Source: SAT2750 sp963581185 (GTDB lineage Bacteria > Planctomycetota > Planctomycetia > Pirellulales > Pirellulaceae). From it: a stretch of DNA of 18,537 bases. Positions 1-7,300 of the stretch are shown piece by piece. The stretch spans positions 1-18,537 of the forward strand of contig CAUZOB010000092.1 in the NCBI GenBank assembly GCA_963581185.1. The letters are read 5' to 3'. The notes beneath the pieces were generated by a model. It did no database searches and was not told the origin of the DNA. It was given only the letters and a program-made list of their open reading frames with translations. The position numbers and the translations under genes are program-made. Numbering within the stretch: the first letter of the stretch is position 1; every line of letters starts with the position of its first letter.

Positions 1-210
1 GCAACCCTCTATCCGCGCTGGAGCTGCTGGTTTGCGGCGGCCATCCCACTTGTCGCCCTGCAGCGGATCTGCCACCTGGAACATTTTGTCAGCGATACGC
101 TCAGCGGAGCTGGTATTGGTATCCTGGCGAGCGTTTTTGTCCTGCGGCATCGGCTCTGGGATTTCCTGACACCAGCCACACCTGCGGGCGAGGAGTCGGA
201 GCCGGATTAA
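1..210 (+). CDS. PAP2-family phosphatase, C-terminal fragment
   Basis: Frame 1 is open from the window edge to a TAA at 208-210, giving the last 69 residues of a protein whose start lies outside. The fragment contains R-x5-H-x3-D (QRICHLEHFVSD) followed by a hydrophobic stretch with several glycines. This fits the last conserved motif of the PAP2 superfamily (SRxxxxxHxxxD), in which the His and Asp form the catalytic centre of membrane phosphatases acting on lipid phosphates. The Ser usually before the Arg is Gln here. The final hydrophobic stretch (SGAGIGILASVFVL) would be the last membrane helix, and the tail is acidic. The substrate cannot be told. The family call is fairly secure, but only the C-terminus is visible. 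Confidence 0.72.
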   Translation, partial: ATLYPRWSCWFAAAIPLVALQRICHLEHFVSDTLSGAGIGILASVFVLRHRLWDFLTPATPAGEESEPD

Positions 211-226
211 TTCCATTGTCAGGGCC

Positions 227-239
227 GGCCTGTCAGGCC
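227..239 (+). terminator. Short hairpin after the PAP2 gene, possible terminator
   Basis: GGCCTGTCAGGCC is a perfect inverted repeat with a very small loop, 16 nt after the PAP2 stop codon. No T-tract follows, so it does not meet the usual factor-independent terminator pattern. Its position is the only argument for a 3'-end role. Confidence 0.25.
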
Positions 240-251
240 TACAATTCAGTA

Positions 252-274
252 TTGCCCGTTCGGAACCCGGGCAA
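252..274 (+). promoter_or_regulatory. Inverted repeat in the 5' leader of the exported protein gene
   Basis: TTGCCCG (252-258) and CGGGCAA (268-274) are exact reverse complements around a 9-nt loop, which itself contains the small palindrome TTCGGAA. The repeat ends 32 nt before the ATG at 307. It could be a protein-binding site or an mRNA hairpin. It is followed by A residues rather than T, so it is not a terminator on the plus strand. The role is unknown. Confidence 0.3.
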
Positions 275-306
275 AATGAGAACACGGAACAGAGAGCGAG
301 ACTATC

Positions 307-954
307 ATGCGACAGCTTATTGTCCAGGCAAGCCTGCTGGCGATGCTTGTACCGTCAGCCCTGCTGGCGGAGCCACCCTCTAAAGAGTCAGAGCCACGTA
401 AATATCACGAAATCTATAACGACATGCGGACGCTTCTGAAAATGGAAGCGACTGCGGCCAGCGACGCGGAACGTGTTGCTGTGATCCACGAGATGCTGCC
501 GCTGTATCGTGAATTGGCCACCGATCCTCGGCTCGCATTGAGCCCCACGCTGCAGAAATACCGCATTCAATTACGATCCCGGTTGATGCTCATCCAGGCC
601 CGACTCAAACGGCAACTTGCTCGTCGACCGGAACAAGCCGTTCGATCGCTGGCCGATCTCACGACCGATGCCGTCGCTGACCAGCTCTCGCTGGTCGGCA
701 GCACGGCTGGCGGTCCCGGTCGCTTGTTCGCCGCCAAGGGTGCTTTCGGCGGAGGTGCCAGGAGGCCCGATTATGGTCAGGCGCTTGTTGAGTTGATCCA
801 AAACACGATCGCTCCGGATTCCTGGGACGTCCGTGGCGGGGCCGGCGTGATCGTCTATTACGCCCCGCTTCACTGCCTTGTCGTGCGAGCCACCTCCGAG
901 GTACACCACAGGATCGGCGGTGCCGTGGGCGTGTTACGGAAAGTCGGTAACTAG
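307..954 (+). CDS. Small exported protein with C-terminal secretin-N1-like module
   Basis: The gene encodes 215 residues starting at an ATG with a purine-rich leader (GAGAGCGAG) upstream. Residues 1-21 look like a Sec signal peptide (hydrophobic core ending ALLA-E). Residues about 31-115 are charged and probably helical. Residues about 130-153 are a Gly/Ala-rich linker. Residues about 157-213 have an alpha-beta-beta-alpha pattern beginning YGQALVELIQNTIAPDSWD, then a Gly-turn, a hydrophobic strand pair ending in LVVRAT, and a helix. I have seen the TIAPxSWD-type motif in planctomycete proteins, often with secretin-like domains, and the fold pattern resembles a secretin N1 domain. No catalytic residues are apparent. 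Location is probably periplasmic. The function is unknown; a link to the downstream secretion operon is inference only. Confidence 0.75.
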   Translation: MRQLIVQASLLAMLVPSALLAEPPSKESEPRKYHEIYNDMRTLLKMEATAASDAERVAVIHEMLPLYRELATDPRLALSPTLQKYRIQLRSRLMLIQARLKRQLARRPEQAVRSLADLTTDAVADQLSLVGSTAGGPGRLFAAKGAFGGGARRPDYGQALVELIQNTIAPDSWDVRGGAGVIVYYAPLHCLVVRATSEVHHRIGGAVGVLRKVGN

Positions 955-976
955 TTGCGGTGAGCGTAAAGGGCGA

Positions 977-1000
977 GTCGACCTCCATTGAAGGGTCGAC
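977..1000 (+). terminator. Hairpin downstream of the exported protein gene, possible terminator
   Basis: GTCGACC (977-983) and GGTCGAC (994-1000) form a 7-bp stem with a 10-nt loop, 22 nt after the TAG at 952-954. No T-tract follows. The remaining bases up to the sufE start at 1179 contain no gene that I can support. Confidence 0.3.
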
Positions 1001-1178
1001 CACTTATCCCGTCCGCTGCACTTAACCTGTCCGCTGGCGGGACTGAATCGGCTTATTGTCCGCCTGCTGTGGCGCAGGGCTGCTCGGCCTATCCAATCAG
1101 ACAGACCAGTTTATACTGAGTTGTTGCAGCGGTAGTACCGCAAGCGTCCAGTAATCGACCAAGCATGATCGGTCTGCT

Positions 1179-1634
1179 TTGAACCAGTTTCCAAGTACGT
1201 CACCGCAGGATCTGATCGACAACTTTGAGTTGTTCGACGAATGGGATGATCGTTACCGCTACATGATCGAACTGGGTAACGGCCTGCCGCCATTGGATGA
1301 AGTGGACCGTCGCGAAGAAAATCGTGTCCAGGGCTGTGTCAGCAACGTCTGGCTGGTGGTGGAAGAGAACGAGGATGGTACGCAGGACTTCCAGTTCCGC
1401 GCCGACAGCGATTCTCAGCTGGTCAAGGGGTTGATCGCGATCGTGCTGATCCTGTATAGCGGACAGTCGCCTCAGCAGGTTGTGGAATACGATATCCAGA
1501 CGATTTTCGACCGCCTGGAACTCTCCCAGCATCTCAGCCGTTCTCGATCCAATGGCCTGTCGTCGATGGTCCGGCGGATAATCCTCCTGGCCACGCAGCA
1601 ACAGGCACTGGCGCCGCCTCCCCCCGTTGAGTAA
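1179..1634 (+). CDS. sufE: SufE cysteine desulfuration protein
   Basis: The 151-residue product matches SufE along its length. SufE accepts persulfide sulfur from the cysteine desulfurase SufS and passes it to the SufBCD scaffold for Fe-S cluster assembly in the cytosol. The acceptor cysteine is Cys53 in ENRVQGCVSNVW, equivalent to the conserved SufE active-site Cys. Further matches are the N-terminal pattern with Y-x-IELG, the D-S-x-x-VKGLIA segment, and the C-terminal L-SRSNGL-x-x-M segment. The start is a TTG at 1179: an in-frame TAA lies at 1152-1154, there is no in-frame ATG, and the N-terminus aligns with the family from here. No good Shine-Dalgarno site is visible. A proline-rich tail (APPPPVE) ends the protein. 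No sufS or sufBCD lies in the window. Confidence 0.93.
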   Translation: MNQFPSTSPQDLIDNFELFDEWDDRYRYMIELGNGLPPLDEVDRREENRVQGCVSNVWLVVEENEDGTQDFQFRADSDSQLVKGLIAIVLILYSGQSPQQVVEYDIQTIFDRLELSQHLSRSRSNGLSSMVRRIILLATQQQALAPPPPVE

Positions 1635-1676
1635 TCGATTCATGCCGGCGCGCCACGCGTGCAGCGGAGTTGTTCT

Positions 1677-2756
1677 ATGACCACGCAGACCACGGTGATT
1701 ACGATTTTTCTGATCGTGGCAGCCTCGCTGGTTGGCGGAGCAGCACCGTTGTTTATTCGACTCAGTCACACCCGCCTGCAAATGCTCTTGAGCTTCGTTG
1801 GCGGACTGTTAATCGGAGTCGGTGTGCTGCACATGCTGCCGCATGCCGCCTTGGAACTCGATTCGGTCGATACAAGTGCCCTGGCGTTACTGGTTGGGCT
1901 GGTCGGCATGTTCTTCCTGACTCGTATATTCCATGTTCATCACCATGGCTCCGAGGACGAACATGACCAACACCAGGCCACCGAGGGGACCGATACCATC
2001 AGCTGTGATCACCACAGCGGGGAACTCGGCTGGCTGCCACTCGGAATCGGACTGGCCTTTCACTCCCTAGTGGACGGGGTCGCCCTGGCGGCAACCTTTC
2101 ATGTCACGCGCCACGCTGACCAGTCTCACTGGTGGTTGGGAGCCGCCCCGCTGTTGGCCATCCTGTTACACAAACCGTTTGACTCACTGTCAATCTGCTC
2201 GGTCATGATCGCCCGCGGCGTCAGCCGGCGGCAAGCCATGCTGGCGAACCTGTTGTTCGCGACGATCACCCCACTGGGTATCATCCTCTTTCAACTTGGC
2301 TTAGCCGAAGGAACTATCGCCACCCGCGCCATCGTTGGCTGGACCCTGGGGATTTCCGCCGGTGCATTTCTCTGTATTGCGCTGGGCGATATCCTGCCTG
2401 AAGTCCGCTTTCACTCGCATGATCGAGTCGCACTTTCGACAAGTTTACTGGCTGGCATCCTGGTGGCTGTTCTCATTCGCTTCGCCGAACCGTCTCATTC
2501 ACACGAACCGGCAGCGACACCACAACAGTCGCAGCAGCCAGCAGAGCAAGACGCGTCGGAGTTGGTCGCCTCGAGATGGCGGCCAGCAGCGTTGACTAGC
2601 CACCGTTTAGCCAGCGGCGAGCGAATTGCTGAGCCTGCAGCCGATTGGCAAACTGGCGGATCAAGGTCTTGGTATTTGCCTCGTTGGCGCCTGCAATTCC
2701 CCCAACTGTCTTGTCCCGCCACTGTTCGGCGAGGCGCGAGTTGTGGAACAGGTTAG
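1677..2756 (+). CDS. ZIP-family divalent metal transporter with extended C-terminus
   Basis: This is a 359-residue polytopic membrane protein with about eight hydrophobic segments, matching the ZIP family that moves Zn2+ or Fe2+ into the cytosol. The metal-site motifs are visible: HSLVDG at about residues 129-134 and HKPFD at about 165-169 (family HS-x-x-DG and HK-x-P-E). A His-rich loop (HVHHHGSEDEHDQH) sits at about 86-100 between helices 3 and 4, as is typical. The ATG at 1677 is preferred over an in-frame GTG at 1659 because CGGAG (1665-1669) lies 7 nt upstream. The last helix ends near residue 270. The remaining about 90 residues are low-complexity, then Arg/Trp-rich, and residues 307-359 are encoded by the antisense strand of the DUF1570 gene. 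That tail is probably not conserved and may reflect loss of an older stop. The metal is not determinable from sequence. Confidence 0.85.
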   Translation: MTTQTTVITIFLIVAASLVGGAAPLFIRLSHTRLQMLLSFVGGLLIGVGVLHMLPHAALELDSVDTSALALLVGLVGMFFLTRIFHVHHHGSEDEHDQHQATEGTDTISCDHHSGELGWLPLGIGLAFHSLVDGVALAATFHVTRHADQSHWWLGAAPLLAILLHKPFDSLSICSVMIARGVSRRQAMLANLLFATITPLGIILFQLGLAEGTIATRAIVGWTLGISAGAFLCIALGDILPEVRFHSHDRVALSTSLLAGILVAVLIRFAEPSHSHEPAATPQQSQQPAEQDASELVASRWRPAALTSHRLASGERIAEPAADWQTGGSRSWYLPRWRLQFPQLSCPATVRRGASCGTG

Positions 2757-4056
2757 CCTGCCGCGCCACCCGGGTTCCGTTATGGTGTGCGATTAGCACT
2801 GCGAAATGGGGCCATTCTGCGAACGGATCCTTGTACGGTAGCTTCTCCAGGTAGACAGCAAGTCGCTGTTCAAGCAGCGGCAATTCAGTCTGAAACGTCT
2901 GCTTGAAGAGTTCCAGATGTTTGGGCACGGTACCGTCCGCAGACACCTCGTAACCACCTTCCAGCGGTCCAAGCTTGTTGAGTTGCTGCAGGTAGGCATT
3001 AAATTGCGCCTTGCGGGTCTTGGCCAGGTAATGAGTCAGGGCCCAGGCGGAAGCATAACCTGTTGATGTCAGGCGTGCCGCGGTCACCGTCTTGCCGATC
3101 CAATCGCCGTTCAGCTCCTCGCCCGCCAGGCTCTTGAGGAAGTTTTCCAGCTCGTACATCCGCAAATCGTTGACCTGGCCAACTCCCTTCCAGCGATTGC
3201 GTTCACCGAGTGAGGTAGGCGCCATAAACTCGGCCATGCCTTCGGTGATCCACATCGGCCAGGCCGAAAGTCGACGCTGGAAACCGATGTTGTGCAGGAT
3301 CTGGTGAACTCCCTCGTGAGCTATCGTGTTGATCGTCTGTTGCCGAGCGAGTTCCGCTTTGAGCCCCGCCAGCTTGGATTCCTCGTAAAGCACCACTTTG
3401 TTTGTGAGCGTGTGGTAGTAGGCAATGATCCCGGCCGGCGTACGGCGATATTGCTGGAACTGGTCGTCATTTTGGAACATCAGCACAACCAGCGGGATTT
3501 CCGGTTCGTGCACTTCAATGCCACGCAATCGGGCGTAGCCGACCGCGCCTGGCAACATCTGTTCCAGGATCCGGCTGGTGTCGCGGGCAAACGTCTGGGA
3601 GGTGTTATAAAGGAACAGGTAATGCCGAGTGCTCAACGATTTGAAACCCGCCAGCGGACCTTTCTTGAGATCCGCTTCGAGCTGCTCAACGGTTGCTGGC
3701 TTGAAGGGCCGTTCAGTCGCAGCTGCCTTGTCGAACGATCGGGCCACCAGCTCGCCGTCAGGAAGCATAACCAGGTGATATTGACCGACGTTAATTTGGA
3801 CCGTGGCGACCACCGCCCGTCCCTGCTCGTCCAGAGTCGTTACGCGGGGAAACTGTGGCGGGCTGGCTATTCCTGGTGGAATGTCGAAACCATAGCCGCG
3901 CAAATCGAGTGGTCGGTCCGTTGGTTGAGCAAAAACGGCGTTGTGCGGTTGAAGTAGGGAAAAAATACAGCCGATCAAAACAGCACGTAAAACAGGCACA
4001 TTTAGCCTGTATACACGGCCTGAACGTCCAACGACAGATTCACTACAATCCGACAA
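2596..4056 (-). CDS. Exported DUF1570-type zinc peptidase-like protein
   Basis: The protein has 486 residues, with a Sec signal peptide whose hydrophobic core is at about 22-35 and likely cleavage after AVFA (residue 43). The C-terminal half carries a gluzincin-type active site: HEGVH at 247-251 (zinc ligands His247 and His251, catalytic Glu248) and WITEGMAEF at 269-277, where Glu272 would be the third ligand. This arrangement matches the DUF1570 family, common in planctomycetes and presumed to be metallopeptidases; the substrate is unknown. The longest frame starts with TTG at 4056. A GTG at 3999 (467 residues) would give a more compact signal peptide and has AGG about 6 nt upstream, so the shorter form is quite possible. 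The gene is divergent from the secretion operon, and its 3' end lies under the end of the ZIP frame. Confidence 0.85.
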   Translation of the reverse strand: MSDCSESVVGRSGRVYRLNVPVLRAVLIGCIFSLLQPHNAVFAQPTDRPLDLRGYGFDIPPGIASPPQFPRVTTLDEQGRAVVATVQINVGQYHLVMLPDGELVARSFDKAAATERPFKPATVEQLEADLKKGPLAGFKSLSTRHYLFLYNTSQTFARDTSRILEQMLPGAVGYARLRGIEVHEPEIPLVVLMFQNDDQFQQYRRTPAGIIAYYHTLTNKVVLYEESKLAGLKAELARQQTINTIAHEGVHQILHNIGFQRRLSAWPMWITEGMAEFMAPTSLGERNRWKGVGQVNDLRMYELENFLKSLAGEELNGDWIGKTVTAARLTSTGYASAWALTHYLAKTRKAQFNAYLQQLNKLGPLEGGYEVSADGTVPKHLELFKQTFQTELPLLEQRLAVYLEKLPYKDPFAEWPHFAVLIAHHNGTRVARQANLFHNSRLAEQWRDKTVGGIAGANEANTKTLIRQFANRLQAQQFARRWLNGG

Positions 4057-4157
4057 TTCGCTTAGATCCTGCCCAAAGAGACTGTTTTTTCCAGTTTTAC
4101 CCCGAAACGTCCCGCCACTACCCTAGTTTAATCATAAGCTTCCGTGGAGCTACCTAT

Positions 4158-4168
4158 GGGTAGTACCC
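4158..4168. promoter_or_regulatory. Palindrome GGGTAGTACCC, candidate operator
   Basis: This is a perfect 5+1+5 inverted repeat. It overlaps a second partial repeat (CTACC-TA-TGGGTAG, about 4150-4162). It sits just behind the putative minus-strand -10 and upstream of the putative plus-strand promoter, so one regulator bound here could affect both divergent genes. The role is inferred from position only. Confidence 0.25.
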
Positions 4169-4201
4169 AACCGGCGTGAACAGCAGCACAGAAAGCTCTT
4201 G

Positions 4202-4228
4202 TTGTAACGCCAACTGATTTTGTATAAC
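4202..4228 (+). promoter_or_regulatory. Candidate sigma70-like promoter of the secretion operon
   Basis: TATAAC (4223-4228) matches the -10 consensus at five of six positions and is preceded by TTTTG. The -35 is weak: TTGTAA (4202-4207, 15-nt spacer) or TTGTTG (4199-4204, 18-nt spacer). It would give a leader of roughly 145 nt before the ATG at 4382. Planctomycete promoters are poorly defined, so confidence is low. Confidence 0.3.
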
Positions 4229-4381
4229 CACTTTTACCACAAGAGGTTAGGCTGGATCAACGAGAGATTTCAGTGGCCATCGAGGAGACGCCTGCCGCCT
4301 GGCAGGTATTCCGATAACTTGGGCCATTGCGAGACGGGACACCCCTGTCAGAAGATCACAGCCTTGAAAGGGTAGCGATTG

Positions 4382-7300
4382 ATGCGTCATACAACTCAAC
4401 AACCTGCCAATTTCGTTCTACTGCTGGCACTGTTGGTTCTCCTCGTTGGGAGTCCACGTCCTGCCATCCTGCAAGCTCAGGAAAGCGCCCCGGACGAAGC
4501 GGTCGAGGTCGACGCCGAGGCCCCTGCGCCGCTGCCCGATCCCCTTGTCGGTGTACTCGCCGACATCCTGGCTGGTGCCGAGTCGGAACGTCTTGAGCTG
4601 ACCGATGCTAACCGCGACAAGTTGACCGTGCTGGTTGGCCAGCGTCGCGAGCAGGGTGCATCCTATATTGAGACGATGACTGAACTGCCCCAGGCCGAAA
4701 AGCTCATCAAAATTCACGCTTTCCAGTCGGAATCTCTACGACTGGCAATGGAAATACTGAACGTCGAGCAGCGTAGCGTAGTGCAGCAGATGAACTTGCG
4801 TCAGCAGGGTTTGATTTCGATTGCTGAACCGCAGATTGCCCGCACGCTTGGATTGACGGAAGATCAAGAGAAGGCCGTCGGCCAGCTAATCATGGCTGCC
4901 ATTAGCCAACCTCCAGCCGAAAAGCTCGAAGAACAACGTGCCCGCCGGACTGCCCTGGACACAGAGCTCGATGAACTCCTCAGCGAGAACCAGCGCGCTG
5001 TCTGGACCCAGATGATTGGTGTGGAGCTGGTCGCTGCAGACGACGCCGACCCAGAACCTGCCGATGAGCCTCCAGCAGCAATTCGCACTGCCGACGGCGA
5101 TATCAAGCTCCGATTCAGCTTCCGCTTCACTCCCTGGGAAGACGTCATCAATTGGTTTGTTGAGCAAGCCGAACTGTCGTTGCAGATGGACGGCCCTCCT
5201 CCGGGCACATTCAATTACACCGACACTCGGTTTTACACGCCGGCGGAAGCTCTTGACCTGATGAACGGCATCCTGCTGACGCGTGGATACACACTCGTTC
5301 GCCGCCGACAGCTGCTCACTCTAGTCAACCTCGAAGACACCATCCCGGACGTCCTGGTTGAGTTCGTGCCGCTTGACGAACTGGATAGTCGGGGCGAATA
5401 CGAGTTGGTTAAGACTCTTTTCCAGCTGGTAAAGATGACACCTGAAGAGGCCCAGGCTGATTTACAGAAGCTGATTGGCGCCCAGGGCAGCATCATGATT
5501 TTCCCGGCGGCCAAGCAGGTCCTGGTTCAGGAGACTGCCGGACGGCTGCGGACGCTGCGTACCATCATCGAATCGGTTGAAAAGCCGCGGCAGCTTGGTG
5601 AAAGCACGATCACGGAACTAGAACTCAAATATGTGCCTGCCGAGGACATCCTGGTGGTGGCACGAGTCATGCTGGGGCTCGGTGACGAAGATAATCGGGC
5701 TGAGGGTATCAGTTTTGGTATCGACCCACTGGGTGCCAGGATTTTCGTCACCGGTGACGAGGAAAAGGTCGCTTTGATCAAGGACCTGGTCACGCGAATG
5801 GACAAGGATCCGCTGGATGGCGCCGTGGCAGCTGAGCCGGGTGAAACACCCCAGTTGCAGACTCATAGCATCCAGGTTGCCGATCCGACGACGGCATTTG
5901 AGGTCTTGCAGACGATGCTAGCTGGTTTGCCCGACATTCGCATGGCGCTCGATCCATCGACCAACAAGATCATTGCCTTCGCCCGACCCAGCGAACAGGC
6001 CACGATCCGGGCCGTGATTGGCGAGTTGGAAGGTGAAGTTCCTCAATTCGAAGTCATTTCTCTGAAAACACTGGAACCCTCCATGGCCCTGGCCATGATC
6101 GGCAACATGTTCGGCGGGGATCCTGAAGCGGAGACATCCGACGGACCCAAGGTGACAGCCGATCCGGTAACGATGAAGTTGTTTGTGCGAGCCACCAATG
6201 CAGAGATGGTCGCGATCAAGGAGATGATTGCACGGCTGGAGGCCGAAAACACAGCCACCACGGGCGGCAATATTCGCCTGATTCCCTGGTCCGGCGACAG
6301 TGCCATTGAAGCTGTCGATCGTGCCGGACGTTTCTGGCAGGGTGGCAACCGTATCCGCATCATCACCCCATCCGATCGCAATGGATCCAACCTCGATCTG
6401 CGTCGAACCAACGACGATCCGCAGGGCGAGCCCGCTGGCAATGAAGCACCAGCGGCGACGCCCCCGCCCGGGCCGCAAACCAGCGCTCCCGCAGCTCGAC
6501 CGTTGACATCGACTGATGGCAGCGGTTCGAACGTGGCGACTCTACAATTTACAAGCGAAACCACAACTGCTGTTGAGCAGTCGGCTGCAGCAGCCCAACC
6601 TGCAACGGGTACCGGTAGCGATATTATTGTCGAGGTAACACCCGACGGAATCTTGCTGATTTCTGAAGACCTCGATGCGTTGGACCGATTTGAGACACTC
6701 TTAAGGACCCTGATGCCGCCATCAGCCGGTATCAGCGATCGACGAATCACGATCTTCTACCTGAAATTTGCCAAGGCGGATGTCGCCTCCCAACTTGTAC
6801 AACAGATACTCAGCGGCGGTGAGAGCAGCTCTGGCGATCTGGGCTCACTGGTGGGTGACATCACCAGTGGTCTGATGGGTGGTGGCGGTGGCCTGATGGG
6901 TATGTTGCTTGGCGGCGGTGGTGGCGCCAGCGAAGATGCTACCGGGTCCACATTCGAGGCCAGCGGAACAGTCAGCATCGTCTCCGATCCACGACTCAAT
7001 GCCCTGGTTGTCCAGGCCAACGAGGAAGACCTGTCTATGATCACGGACCTGTTGGATGTGATCGACAAGGAACACAGTGAAGCCGACGTACAGATGCAGG
7101 GCAAGCCCCGCTTGATTCCGGTCATTTACACTTCGGCCGAGAGCGTGGCCAAGGTCGTCCGCGACGTTTACGCTGACCGCATCACCGGTGCCTCCTCCTC
7201 ACGGGGACAGCAACAGCGTCAACCTTCACCGGAAGATTTCATGCGTATGCTGGCACAGCGGGGTGGTGGCGGCAACAGCCGTGGTGGTGGTGGTGGCGGT

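Larger units (their letters stand above)
4057..4381. promoter_or_regulatory. Divergent intergenic region: DUF1570 gene (leftward) and secretion operon (rightward)
   Basis: These 325 bases hold no gene that I can support. Both neighbours are transcribed away from the region, so both promoters should lie here. A possible leftward -10 (TATGAT on the minus strand, 4131-4136) has no convincing -35. A possible rightward promoter lies at 4202-4228. A perfect palindrome (GGGTAGTACCC, 4158-4168) lies between them. No terminator or RNA gene is seen. Confidence 0.6.

Noticed and set aside
1200..1781. 193-codon minus-strand frame opposite sufE and the ZIP start
   Set aside because: SufE on the plus strand is unambiguous (Cys53 motif). 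The minus product resembles nothing and spans two real genes.
2335..2595. Alternative-frame ending of the ZIP gene, stopping exactly at 2595 beside the DUF1570 stop
   Set aside because: I considered a frameshift that would restore a normal stop. The transporter helices continue in the original frame up to about position 2490 and the alternative frame has no family-like sequence, so no shift can be placed from sequence alone.
3292..3957. Long open frame (221 codons) on the plus strand opposite the DUF1570 gene
   Set aside because: The minus-strand frame has a signal peptide and a HEGVH zinc motif. The plus-strand product has no recognisable domain, and it is explained as an antisense shadow.
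6043..6750. 235-codon minus-strand frame inside the gspD-like gene
   Set aside because: It is Ser/Arg-rich and without motifs. The plus frame shows clear repeated N-domains, so this is a shadow of codon bias.
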